From NCBI GenBank assembly GCA_040791665.1, contig JBFNNX010000013.1, positions 303,580 to 367,579 of the forward strand: a stretch of DNA of 64,000 nt. Reading direction: 5' to 3'. The DNA is from Thiodiazotropha sp040791665 (GTDB taxonomy: Bacteria > Pseudomonadota > Gammaproteobacteria > Chromatiales > Chromatiaceae). Shown here piece after piece: positions 42,532 through 50,744 of this stretch; position 1 is the stretch's first letter, and each line of letters starts with the position of its first letter. The notes beneath the pieces were generated by a model that saw nothing but the letters and a program-made list of their open reading frames with translations, had not been told where the DNA came from and did not search any database. The position numbers and the translations under genes are program-made.

Positions 42532-45108
42532 TCAATCACTCGTATCGGTTTGATCCGGGTCCGTATCGTCATCTGTTTCGGTGTCGAGATTTTCAATCCG
42601 CTCGACCCCGATCAGGCGCTCATCGCTGCTTAGACGAATCATGATCACACCCTGGGTATTACGACCCATTTGCGAGATTTCGCTGACCCGATTCCGTACC
42701 AGAGTCCCACCGTCGGAGATCATCATCACTTCATCTTCTTCAATCACCTGAACGGCGCCGACCACAGAGCCGTTACGCTCTGAGGTCTGAATCGAAATGA
42801 CCCCCTGGCCTCCCCGGCCGTGCACCGGATACTCCTCGATGGCCGTTCGCTTGCCGTAACCGTTCCCCGTAACGGTCAATACGTCACCTTCGGCGGCAAC
42901 GATGAGAGAGACGACCTGATGGTCCTCTTCCAAGCGGATTCCCCTGACACCACAGGCAGTCCTACCCATCGCCCTGACCTTGGATTCGGAGAATCGAACC
43001 GCTTTGCCGCTGCTGCTGAAAAGGAGAATATCCTGTTCGCCATCGGTGACGGCAACCCCGACCAGCTTGTCCCCGTCACGCAGATCGACGGCGATGATGC
43101 CGTTGGCCCTGGGTCTGGAGAAGGCCTCCAGCGAAGTCTTTTTCACGGTGCCGGAACTGGTCGCCATGAAGACATAGCGGTCGGCCTCGTATTCGCGCAC
43201 CGGCAGGATGGCATTGATCTGCTCATCCTCGTCCAACGGCAACAGGTTGACGATCGGTTTGCCGCGGGCATTGCGGCCGGCCTGGGGCAGCTCATAGACC
43301 TTCAGCCAGTAAACCTTGCCCATATTGGAGAAACAGAGAATCGTATCGTGGGTACTGGCGACGAACAGCTTGTCGACAAAATCCTCATCCTTGGTCGCTG
43401 TGGCTATCTTACCCTTGCCCCCCCTTCGCTGGGCCTGGTAGGTACTGATCGGTTGCGCCTTCGCATAACCCGCATGGGAGAGGGTTACCACGACATCCTC
43501 TTCGGTGATCAAATCCTCGAGCGTAAGATCGAGGCGATTTTCAATGATCTCGGTACGACGCTCATCACCGTACTGTTCACGTATTTCAAGCAACTCCCCC
43601 CGGATCACCTGCATCAATCGGTCGGGACTGCCGAGAATATCGAGAAGATCGGCAATTTTATCCAACAACTCCTCATATTCCTTGATGATTTTATCCTGCT
43701 CAAGCCCCGTTAAACGGTGCAGACGCAGGTCCAGAATGGCCTGGGCCTGTACTTCAGTCAATCGATATCCCTGCTCGGTAAGACCGAAATCATCAGACAG
43801 CTCCTCAGGCCGGGTACTGGCGGCACCCGCCCGTTCAAGCATCGATTCCACGGTACCCGACTGCCAAAGGCGATCCAGAAGCGCCCGCTTTGCATCCTCT
43901 CTGCTGACGGCCTGCTTGATCAGCTGGATCACATCATCGATATTGGCCAGCGCAACCGCCAGACCTTCCAGCACATGGGCCCTGTCCCGGGCCTTGCGCA
44001 GTTCGAAAAGGGTGCGCCGGGTCACGACTTCGCGGCGGTGACGGATAAAAAATTCGAGCAGCTGTTTGAGATTGAGCAGCCGCGGACGGCCATCCACCAG
44101 CGCCACCATGTTGATGCCGAATACACTCTGCATTGCTGTCTGCTGGTAGAGGTTGTTGAGCACGACCTCCGCCACCTCGCCTCGACGCAGTTCGATGACG
44201 ATACGCATCCCCTCCTTGTCCGACTCGTCGCGCAATTCGGTGATGCCCTCGATCCGTTTCTCCTTCACCAACTCGGCGATCTTTTCGATAAGCCGCGCCT
44301 TGTTCACCTGATAGGGCAGCTCATTGACGATGATGGTCTGCTTGCCATTGCTGTCATCCGTCTCTATCTCGGTGCGGGCACGCATGTAGATTCTGCCACG
44401 CCCGGTATAGTAGGCCTCTTTGATACCGCTGGCGCCATTGATCAGACCCGCGGTGGGAAAATCGGGGCCAGGGAGATGGGACATAAGCCGATCGATATCG
44501 ATCTCCGGCTCATCGATTACCGCAATACAGGCATCGACCACTTCGGTAATATTGTGCGGTGGGACATTGGTCGCCATGCCGACGGCGATACCGGCCGATC
44601 CGTTGATCAGCAGATTGGGAATCCGTGCCGGCAGGACGGCAGGCTCCTGCTCTGTCTCATCGTAGTTGGCGACGAAATCGACCGTCTCCTTGTCCAGGTC
44701 GTCTAGCATCGTGTGGGCGATACGTGCCATGCGCACTTCGGTATAACGCATCGCCGCAGGGGAGTCCCCATCCACCGATCCGAAATTTCCCTGTCCATCG
44801 ACAAGCATATAACGCATGGAAAACGGTTGAGCCATGCGTACGATGGTGTCATAGACAGCTGTATCGCCATGGGGATGGTATTTACCGATCACATCACCCA
44901 CGATACGCGCCGATTTCTTATAGGCTTTGTTCCAATCATTCCCCAGTTCGCTCATCGCATAGAGCACGCGACGATGGACAGGTTTGAGTCCGTCTCGAAC
45001 GTCGGGCAGGGCCCGGCCCACGATAACGCTCATGGCATAATCCAGGTAGGATTGCCGCATCTCGTCTTCGAGATTGACTGGGAGTACTTCTTTGGCGAAT
45101 TCGGTCAT
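42532..45108 (-). CDS. gyrA: DNA gyrase subunit A
   Basis: 858 residues. The breakage-reunion domain has the catalytic Tyr in 'AAMRYTEVRM', and the quinolone region reads 'HPHGDTAVYDTIVR', with Thr where E. coli has Ser83 and the Asp87 equivalent kept. The C-terminal half holds six beta-pinwheel repeats ending at a GyrA box-like 'QRRGGKGK'. An acidic tail ends the protein. Gyrase introduces negative supercoils with GyrB. The start ATG is at 45108, past the mtnA terminator. Confidence 0.97.
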   Translation of the reverse strand: MTEFAKEVLPVNLEDEMRQSYLDYAMSVIVGRALPDVRDGLKPVHRRVLYAMSELGNDWNKAYKKSARIVGDVIGKYHPHGDTAVYDTIVRMAQPFSMRYMLVDGQGNFGSVDGDSPAAMRYTEVRMARIAHTMLDDLDKETVDFVANYDETEQEPAVLPARIPNLLINGSAGIAVGMATNVPPHNITEVVDACIAVIDEPEIDIDRLMSHLPGPDFPTAGLINGASGIKEAYYTGRGRIYMRARTEIETDDSNGKQTIIVNELPYQVNKARLIEKIAELVKEKRIEGITELRDESDKEGMRIVIELRRGEVAEVVLNNLYQQTAMQSVFGINMVALVDGRPRLLNLKQLLEFFIRHRREVVTRRTLFELRKARDRAHVLEGLAVALANIDDVIQLIKQAVSREDAKRALLDRLWQSGTVESMLERAGAASTRPEELSDDFGLTEQGYRLTEVQAQAILDLRLHRLTGLEQDKIIKEYEELLDKIADLLDILGSPDRLMQVIRGELLEIREQYGDERRTEIIENRLDLTLEDLITEEDVVVTLSHAGYAKAQPISTYQAQRRGGKGKIATATKDEDFVDKLFVASTHDTILCFSNMGKVYWLKVYELPQAGRNARGKPIVNLLPLDEDEQINAILPVREYEADRYVFMATSSGTVKKTSLEAFSRPRANGIIAVDLRDGDKLVGVAVTDGEQDILLFSSSGKAVRFSESKVRAMGRTACGVRGIRLEEDHQVVSLIVAAEGDVLTVTGNGYGKRTAIEEYPVHGRGGQGVISIQTSERNGSVVGAVQVIEEDEVMMISDGGTLVRNRVSEISQMGRNTQGVIMIRLSSDERLIGVERIENLDTETDDDTDPDQTDTSD

Positions 45109-45192
45109 GTGGTTCGTTGTCTTTTGCTATCGCCCTCAGTGGGGCGTCAGAAAAAGTGCATTGTACCATAGCCCCCCTACACTATGCTGTAT

Positions 45193-45219
45193 AAAAAACG
45201 CCTGAAATCCGGTTTCAGG
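45193..45219 (-). terminator. Intrinsic terminator at the mtnA stop codon
   Basis: On the minus strand CCTGAAA-CCGGA-TTTCAGG (45219-45201) is followed by CGTTTTTTA. The mtnA stop codon (45217-45215) lies inside the 5' arm of the stem. This would separate mtnA from gyrA. Confidence 0.75.
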
Positions 45220-46294
45220 GGCTCTCAGACCGATTCGCCATCATTTTTTCTATCTTTTTCTCATTTGGCGAGAGTACAACGCCCTTTTCTGTGACAATTG
45301 CATCAACCAATCTGGCCGGGGTGACATCAAATACGGGATTCCATACACCGGCACCGTCCGCGGCAATCTGACGCCCCCCGCAGGAGAGCAGCTCATCCTC
45401 CCCCCTTACCTCGATGGGTATCTCGCTGCCACTGGCGATACCCGTATCGATGGTTGAGGTCGGTGCCGCCACCATCACCTTGACACCGTGGTACTTGGCT
45501 GCCACCGCCAGGCTATAAGTGCCGATCTTGTTCGCCACGTCACCGTTTGCCGCAATCCGGTCCGATCCCACGATGATCCAATCCACGCCCCCACGCGCCA
45601 TGCGATGGGCGGCCGCCCCATCCGCCAGGAGGGTAACCGGTATACCGTCCTGCAGCAGCTCCCAGGCGGTCAGGCGGGCCCCCTGCAACCAGGGGCGTGT
45701 CTCATCCGCGAAGACCTCCCGAATCAGCCCCCGCTTATAGGCTGATCGAATCACCCCCAGCGCGGTACCGTAACCACCGGTGGCAAGGGCGCCGGCGTTG
45801 CAATGGGTGATGACACCGCTATCGGCCCCGAGCAGGGAGGCACCCAGTTCCCCCATATGCCGGTTTGCCTCGATATCCTCTTTATGGATCGCCAAGGCCT
45901 CTTGCAACATGGCCTCGCTTGGATCCCCGCCTTCTGGCAGGTCTTTCATCAGCGCCTCCATCCTGTCCAGCGCCCAGAATAGATTTACCGCGGTTGGACG
46001 GGATCGCCTGAGGCATTTAAGGTCGGCCTTGACAGCCTCTTTCCAATGTTGCGCGGATGATTGGAATGCCATACCTCCAGCCAGTACCACGCCATAGGCT
46101 GCAGTGATGCCGATCGCCGGCGCACCCCGCACTACCATCTCCGTTATCGCCCGGGCTGTTTCAGTCGCACTGTTCAATTCGAGAAAGGTCACCTCGCCGG
46201 GCAGCTTACGCTGATCCAGCAGGTACAGATGACCATCCCGCCAAACGATGGCATCGTCTGCCGTCACCTGATTAATGTATTGGGAGAGATCCAT
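45215..46294 (-). CDS. mtnA: S-methyl-5-thioribose-1-phosphate isomerase
   Basis: 359 residues. The eIF2B-like fold shows 'RGAPAIGITAAYG', 'THCNAGALATGGYGTALGVI', 'ADETRPWLQGARLTAWEL' and the catalytic Asp in 'IVGSDRIAANGDVANKIGT'. It isomerises methylthioribose-1-phosphate to methylthioribulose-1-phosphate in methylthioadenosine salvage. It diverges from mtaD, so two enzymes acting on methylthioadenosine products share a 127-nt control region. The later mtn genes are not in the window. Confidence 0.93.
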   Translation of the reverse strand: MDLSQYINQVTADDAIVWRDGHLYLLDQRKLPGEVTFLELNSATETARAITEMVVRGAPAIGITAAYGVVLAGGMAFQSSAQHWKEAVKADLKCLRRSRPTAVNLFWALDRMEALMKDLPEGGDPSEAMLQEALAIHKEDIEANRHMGELGASLLGADSGVITHCNAGALATGGYGTALGVIRSAYKRGLIREVFADETRPWLQGARLTAWELLQDGIPVTLLADGAAAHRMARGGVDWIIVGSDRIAANGDVANKIGTYSLAVAAKYHGVKVMVAAPTSTIDTGIASGSEIPIEVRGEDELLSCGGRQIAADGAGVWNPVFDVTPARLVDAIVTEKGVVLSPNEKKIEKMMANRSESP

Positions 46295-46378
46295 AATTTG
46301 TCACTGCGCATAAGCCTGTTCTTTGTGAAATATTCCGGTTATCAACCCTATGCTGTCGTTGCATTTATTCGGGAAGCA

Positions 46379-46394
46379 AGTGTAGTGTCTCATA
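46379..46394. repeat. 16-bp sequence shared with 57556-57571
   Basis: AGTGTAGTGTCTCATA lies 28 nt upstream of the mtaD start here and again in the divergent region at 57556. At the second place it is followed by the inverted copy ACACTACA. A shared operator or a fragment of a repeat are both possible. Confidence 0.5.
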
Positions 46395-46421
46395 CTATTC
46401 GTTGATAACAGAGATAACACG

Positions 46422-47753
46422 ATGCCTGAACAGGTCGATCAACTCATCCATGCCGAATGGATCATTCCTGTGGTTCCCGAAAACCTGGTGTATAGCGACC
46501 ATACATTGGTCGTGAACCGGGGCCGCATAACAGCCATACTGCCCACCGACCGGGTTGCTTCTCAATTTCATTCGCTGCAGGAAACCACTCTGCCGGGTCA
46601 TGCACTCATGCCCGGTCTGATCAATACCCACACCCATGCGGCGATGGCGCTGCTCAGAGGCCTGGCCGACGATATGCCGCTGATGACCTGGTTGAACGAG
46701 CACATCTGGCCCGCGGAGGCCAAATGGGTAAGCGAGGAGTTTATCCACGACGGTACCCAACTGGCCGTCGCCGAAATGCTGCTCGGCGGCACCACCTGTT
46801 TCAACGACATGTATTTTTTTCCCGACATTACCGGTCGGGTGGCGAGCAGTGCGGGCATCCGAGCCGTACTCGGTCTGATCGCCATCGATTTCCCCTCCGC
46901 CTGGGCCAGTGACGGGGACGACTACCTGCACAAAGGTCTGCAGGTACACGATCAGTTTCGCACCAATCCCATCATTCATAGCGCATTCGCGCCCCACGCC
47001 CCCTACTCCGTCGGCAATGGAATATTGGAAAGAATCCGTACCCTGGCGGACGAGCTTGAGATACCCATCCACATGCATGTCCACGAAACCCATGACGAAA
47101 TCGTGCAAGGCCTGCAACACCATGATGTGCGGCCATTGGCCAGGCTGAACCAGCTGGGACTGCTGTCACCTTCGTTGGCAGCAGTGCACATGACCCATCT
47201 GGAGGACCACGAGATCGAGCTGTTTGCCGCCAGCGGCGGACATGTGGTGCACTGCCCCGAATCGAATTTGAAACTGGCGAGCGGATTCTGTCCGGTTATT
47301 GAACTCATCAAGGCTGGAATCAACGTGGCATTGGGTACAGACGGCGCCGCCAGCAACAACGACCTGGACATGTTCAGTGAGATGCGCAGCGCCGCCCTGC
47401 TGGCCAAGGGGGTGACGATAAACGCCAGCGCCCTGCCCGCCGCAAAGGCCCTCTCGATGGCCACTATCAATGGCGCCCGGGCGCTTGGTCTGCAGCAAGA
47501 GACCGGATCGCTCGAGCCCGGAAAGTCGGCCGACATGGTGGCGGTGGATTTGAACCGGATCAACACTCTGCCGGTCTACCACCCCATCTCTCAACTGGTC
47601 TATGCCGCTGGGCGAGAACAGGTCACCCATGTTTGGGTGGCTGGCCGGCCCGTTGTCAGTGAAGGCAGTTTGACGACCTTGGATATGCAACAGCTCATGG
47701 CTCGCACCAACGACTGGCGGGAACGCATCATGACAACGGATGTCGAGAATTAG
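46422..47753 (+). CDS. mtaD: 5-methylthioadenosine/S-adenosylhomocysteine deaminase (TRZ/ATZ hydrolase)
   Basis: 443 residues of the amidohydrolase superfamily. Metal ligands: 'NTHTHAAMALLRG' (HxH), 'MHVHETHDEI', and 'ALGTDGAASNNDLDM' (Asp). It deaminates methylthioadenosine and S-adenosylhomocysteine to the inosine derivatives. It starts the mtaD-ubiG-gph-yciK run; ubiG makes S-adenosylhomocysteine. Its stop codon TAG is the first three bases of a 33-bp dispersed repeat at 47751. Confidence 0.9.
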   Translation: MPEQVDQLIHAEWIIPVVPENLVYSDHTLVVNRGRITAILPTDRVASQFHSLQETTLPGHALMPGLINTHTHAAMALLRGLADDMPLMTWLNEHIWPAEAKWVSEEFIHDGTQLAVAEMLLGGTTCFNDMYFFPDITGRVASSAGIRAVLGLIAIDFPSAWASDGDDYLHKGLQVHDQFRTNPIIHSAFAPHAPYSVGNGILERIRTLADELEIPIHMHVHETHDEIVQGLQHHDVRPLARLNQLGLLSPSLAAVHMTHLEDHEIELFAASGGHVVHCPESNLKLASGFCPVIELIKAGINVALGTDGAASNNDLDMFSEMRSAALLAKGVTINASALPAAKALSMATINGARALGLQQETGSLEPGKSADMVAVDLNRINTLPVYHPISQLVYAAGREQVTHVWVAGRPVVSEGSLTTLDMQQLMARTNDWRERIMTTDVEN

Positions 47754-47783
47754 GGCCTGTTAACACTCATCCAATCGGCCCTG
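47751..47783. repeat. 33-bp dispersed repeat, copy B
   Basis: It begins TAGGGCCTGTT and ends CCAATCGGCCCTG; the last base differs from copies A and C. The first three bases are the mtaD stop codon. A 10-bp half copy (TAGGGCCTGT) follows at 47824, before ubiG. Confidence 0.8.
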
Positions 47784-47861
47784 AGACCGGAACGCTCGAA
47801 AAAGGCCTCAACGATGTGTAACCTAGGGCCTGTCAAACGTGGATTTTCATCACCAACTATC

Positions 47862-48572
47862 ATGAGCACTGAACAGATAAATGTTGACCATGCGGAGGTC
47901 AGCAAGTTTGAAGAACTGGCATCCCGCTGGTGGGATCCGAACAGTGAATTCAAACCCCTGCACCAGATCAATCCGCTACGCCTGGAATATATCCGACGCC
48001 TTGCCCCTTTAGAGGGAAAGCGGGTGCTCGATGTAGGCTGTGGCGGTGGAATCCTGTCCGAAAGCATGGCCGCCTGCGGTGCCTGGGTGACCGGCATCGA
48101 TATGGGTGAGGCCCCACTCCAGGTCGCCAGACTGCACCTGTTGGAGTCTGAGCTGGAGATCAACTATGAACGTATCCCTGTCGAGCGCCTGGCGGAAGAG
48201 CAGCCGGAACAATACGATATAATCACCTGCATGGAGATGCTGGAACATGTCCCCGATCCAGCTTCGGTGGTGACTGCCTGCGCCCGTTTAGTCAAACCTG
48301 GTGGTAAGCTCTTCTTTTCCACCATCAATCGCAATCCGAAATCCTATCTGTTCGCCATCGTAGGTGCCGAGTATGTGTTGAACCTGCTGCCCAAGGGGAC
48401 GCACGACTATGCCAAATTCATCCGTCCCTCAGAACTGCATACCTGGTTGCGTGAAGCCGGCCTCACCACCGTCGGTATGACCGGAATGGGTTACAACCCT
48501 CTCACTCAGGTCTACAAACTGACTGGTGATGTCGATGTCAACTATCTGGTTGCCGCCACAAGGGAAGAGTGA
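47862..48572 (+). CDS. ubiG: Ubiquinone biosynthesis O-methyltransferase UbiG
   Basis: 236 residues from the ATG at 47862; the in-frame upstream codons run through the repeat at 47824 and are not likely coding. 'HAEVSKFEELASRWWDPNSE' at the N-terminus and the SAM motif 'VLDVGCGGGILSESMA' identify UbiG, with 'CMEMLEHVPDP' further on. It performs both O-methylations in ubiquinone synthesis. It sits in the usual gammaproteobacterial run before gph. Confidence 0.95.
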   Translation: MSTEQINVDHAEVSKFEELASRWWDPNSEFKPLHQINPLRLEYIRRLAPLEGKRVLDVGCGGGILSESMAACGAWVTGIDMGEAPLQVARLHLLESELEINYERIPVERLAEEQPEQYDIITCMEMLEHVPDPASVVTACARLVKPGGKLFFSTINRNPKSYLFAIVGAEYVLNLLPKGTHDYAKFIRPSELHTWLREAGLTTVGMTGMGYNPLTQVYKLTGDVDVNYLVAATREE

Positions 48573-48623
48573 TGACAAGCCGACCGTCAGACGCCGGCCG
48601 TTGAACGCTAGCAGTTAACCATA

Positions 48624-49274
48624 ATGACGATCAAGTGTGTCCTGTTCGATCTAGACGGTACCTTCGCCGATACCGCCGCAGATCTCCATTTGGCGCTGAA
48701 TCGGGTACTCGCCCAGGCTGGTCGGCAAGAGATCTCATTCGAAAAGGTACGCCCTGCCGTTTCCCACGGCAGTCGGGCAATGCTGAAAGTGGCATTTGAC
48801 ATCGAACCTGAGGATCCAGGTTATATTGAACTGCAGCAACAGTTTCTGCACACCTACGCCAATAATATTGCCGAGTTCACCAAGCCGTTTGACGGCATGG
48901 AGACGCTGATCGACGAACTCGAGGCGCGTGGCATCCATTGGGGCATTGTCACCAATAAACCCGCTTGGTTGACGGATCCTCTAATGGAAAAACTTGGCTT
49001 GAGCCACCGTGCCAGTGCCATCGTCAGCGGTGATACCACACCGCACGCGAAACCACACCCGGAACCCATCCTCTATGCCTGTCAACAGACGGGTATAGAT
49101 CCGGCTCAGGCGATCTATGTCGGCGATGCCATACGGGACATCGAGGCAGGTCGAAATGCGGGCACCAAGACCCTGGTCGCCCTGTTCGGTTATCTGGACG
49201 AAAACGACAGCCCCCTTAAATGGCGGGCGGATGGACAGATCAACCACCCAATGGAGATACTCGAGTGGCTCTGA
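48624..49274 (+). CDS. gph: Phosphoglycolate phosphatase (HAD family)
   Basis: 216 residues. The HAD nucleophile motif 'VLFDLDGTFADTAADL' (Asp9, Asp11), 'GIVTNKPAW' as motif II, the Lys of 'KPHPEPIL' as motif III and 'YVGDAIRDIEAGRNAGT' as motif IV. It dephosphorylates 2-phosphoglycolate, which matters when Rubisco oxygenates its substrate and in DNA repair. It is 51 nt after ubiG, the conserved order. The small cap places it close to the ubiG-linked Gph/MupP-like branch, so N-acetylmuramate-6-phosphate is an alternative substrate. Confidence 0.9.
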   Translation: MTIKCVLFDLDGTFADTAADLHLALNRVLAQAGRQEISFEKVRPAVSHGSRAMLKVAFDIEPEDPGYIELQQQFLHTYANNIAEFTKPFDGMETLIDELEARGIHWGIVTNKPAWLTDPLMEKLGLSHRASAIVSGDTTPHAKPHPEPILYACQQTGIDPAQAIYVGDAIRDIEAGRNAGTKTLVALFGYLDENDSPLKWRADGQINHPMEILEWL

Positions 49275-49376
49275 ATGAGGCTTTGTCGAAGAGCAGCGCC
49301 TCAGAATGAGAATTTTCAATATCGCTAGGGACTTCTGGCGGCTATAATGCTCGCCCGACTTAAGCCAACCGGTTCC

Positions 49377-50144
49377 ATGCAAGACTACAATCCCGATAAG
49401 AGCCTCCTCAAGGAACGCGTCATCCTGATAACCGGAGCCGGTAGCGGCATCGGTCAGGCAGCGGCTAAAAAATTTGCGGAACATGGCGCGACCGTGGTGC
49501 TGCTGGGACGCAATGAACGCAGATTGGAAGAGACCTATGACCAGATCGATGCCGCCGGATGGCCTACACCGGCACTCATCCCCTTCGATCTGGAGAAGGC
49601 TCCGAAGGAGGATTACTACGCCCTGGGAGAGAGTCTCTATCAGGAGTTCGGTCAACTGCATGGCCTGCTGCACAATGCAGCCAAGCTTGCACTGCTGAGC
49701 CGCATTGATGATTTCGATCCGGAGACATGGAACAGTGTCATCCAGGTCAATCTGAACTCGGCCTTTCTGCTGACCCAGGCCTGTCTGCCCCTGCTGCGCA
49801 AAGCAGATGAAGCCTCCATCCTGTTTACATCGGATCAGGTAGGTCGAAAAGGCAGGGCCTATTGGGGTGCCTATGGGGTATCCAAATTTGCCATCGAGGG
49901 ATTGATGCAGATACTCGCCGAGGAGCTGGAAAACAGTCAGATACGTGTCAACAGTATCGCCCCTGGCCCGACGCGGACCTCACTGCGTGCCTGGGCCTAT
50001 CCCGGGGAGGATCCCGCCACTCTGCCGCTGCCCGATCTTATCCTGAGCGACTATCTCTATCTGATGGGTCCGGACAGCAAGGCTATAAACGGTCAAGCTT
50101 TGTCAGCTTCTGCGGAGACACGGACTGATATCAGCCCGACCTGA
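49377..50144 (+). CDS. yciK: YciK-family short-chain dehydrogenase
   Basis: 255 residues from the ATG at 49377. The cofactor loop 'ITGAGSGIGQAAAKKFAEHG' is followed by 'LHNAAKLALLS', and by 'YWGAYGVSKFA' with the catalytic Tyr and Lys. YciK proteins are close SDR relatives whose substrate is not known. It ends the mtaD-ubiG-gph run; a terminator lies 48 nt after its stop. Confidence 0.88.
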   Translation: MQDYNPDKSLLKERVILITGAGSGIGQAAAKKFAEHGATVVLLGRNERRLEETYDQIDAAGWPTPALIPFDLEKAPKEDYYALGESLYQEFGQLHGLLHNAAKLALLSRIDDFDPETWNSVIQVNLNSAFLLTQACLPLLRKADEASILFTSDQVGRKGRAYWGAYGVSKFAIEGLMQILAEELENSQIRVNSIAPGPTRTSLRAWAYPGEDPATLPLPDLILSDYLYLMGPDSKAINGQALSASAETRTDISPT

Positions 50145-50165
50145 GCTTTAGCTTTATCATCTCTC

Positions 50166-50175
50166 TAGGGCCTGT
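50166..50175. repeat. Half copy of the 33-bp repeat
   Basis: TAGGGCCTGT, the first ten bases of the 33-bp dispersed repeat, lies between the yciK stop and its terminator. The rest of the unit is absent. Possibly a decayed copy. Confidence 0.4.
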
Positions 50176-50191
50176 TGTTGGGATTCAGTAA

Positions 50192-50228
50192 GATAAATCC
50201 CGGCAAATGCCGGGATTTATCTTTTCTT
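50192..50228 (+). terminator. Intrinsic terminator after yciK
   Basis: A perfect 13-bp stem, GATAAATCCCGGC and GCCGGGATTTATC, with an AAAT loop, is followed by TTTTCTT. It lies 48 nt beyond the yciK stop and ends the mtaD-ubiG-gph-yciK transcript. Read from the other strand it is also bracketed by A/T runs and may serve the converging gene at 50266. Confidence 0.88.
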
Positions 50229-50265
50229 CGAAGTTTTGGTGTCGCTGCAGAAAGTAGCTTAAAAA

Positions 50266-50439
50266 CTAGTCACCACTCATTGCCGGCGCCTGTACGTTCA
50301 AAAACTCTCTGGCAACCATATCCCTGTAACGCTGAAGTATCTGCCTCTCATGATCGTTTCGCGTCGCCTTCATCATATCTATGGACTGGATAACTTTTAG
50401 CCGTTCTTTCTGAGTGATTCCGCTGGTTAACTTTGGCAT
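50266..50439 (-). CDS. Small helical protein of unknown function
   Basis: 57 residues from the ATG at 50439, preceded by the strong ribosome site GGGGAGAG at a 5-nt spacing. The sequence is charged and predicted helical ('QKERLKVIQSIDMMKATRN', then 'DHERQILQRYRDMVAREF'), with no signal peptide or cysteines. I do not recognise it. It sits alone in a 600-nt gap, converging on the yciK terminator. Support comes from the ribosome site and a plausible composition only. Confidence 0.5.
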   Translation of the reverse strand: MPKLTSGITQKERLKVIQSIDMMKATRNDHERQILQRYRDMVAREFLNVQAPAMSGD

Positions 50440-50744
50440 TTCATCTCTCCCCGGCTTATATGACCAGCATAACCTTATCTGCAATTACCTGATATCAGAT
50501 TTGACTGGCAGACTTGTAGTCTTTTTCTGATAAGATCCTCGTTTTTTTGGCTTCACAGAAAATGTCCTGGTAACAGAGAGCTTAGACGAGAAACATTTCA
50601 AATGTAATATCCGAGTGTAAAACTATGTTAATATAATTAGAAGGCACTTTAGGTCGGCTTGCCAATTAACTGATAATCAAATTAATTAGCCTGTTGCAAT
50701 ATCCCTAATCAGCTCTGTTGTTTTTCAAGATTCTCAGAAAAACA

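Noticed and set aside
42372..42596. 74-residue open frame between serC and gyrA
   Set aside because: It overlaps the gyrA end, its start has no ribosome site, and I recognise nothing in it. A shorter version beginning 'MYTLHL' is possible but unsupported.
42820..44706. Two long open frames antisense to gyrA (297 and 329 residues)
   Set aside because: gyrA is certain; neither frame has domain features or a ribosome site.
42532..45108. Quinolone-resistance mutation in GyrA
   Set aside because: Thr at the Ser83 position is normal in several gammaproteobacteria; not evidence of selected resistance.
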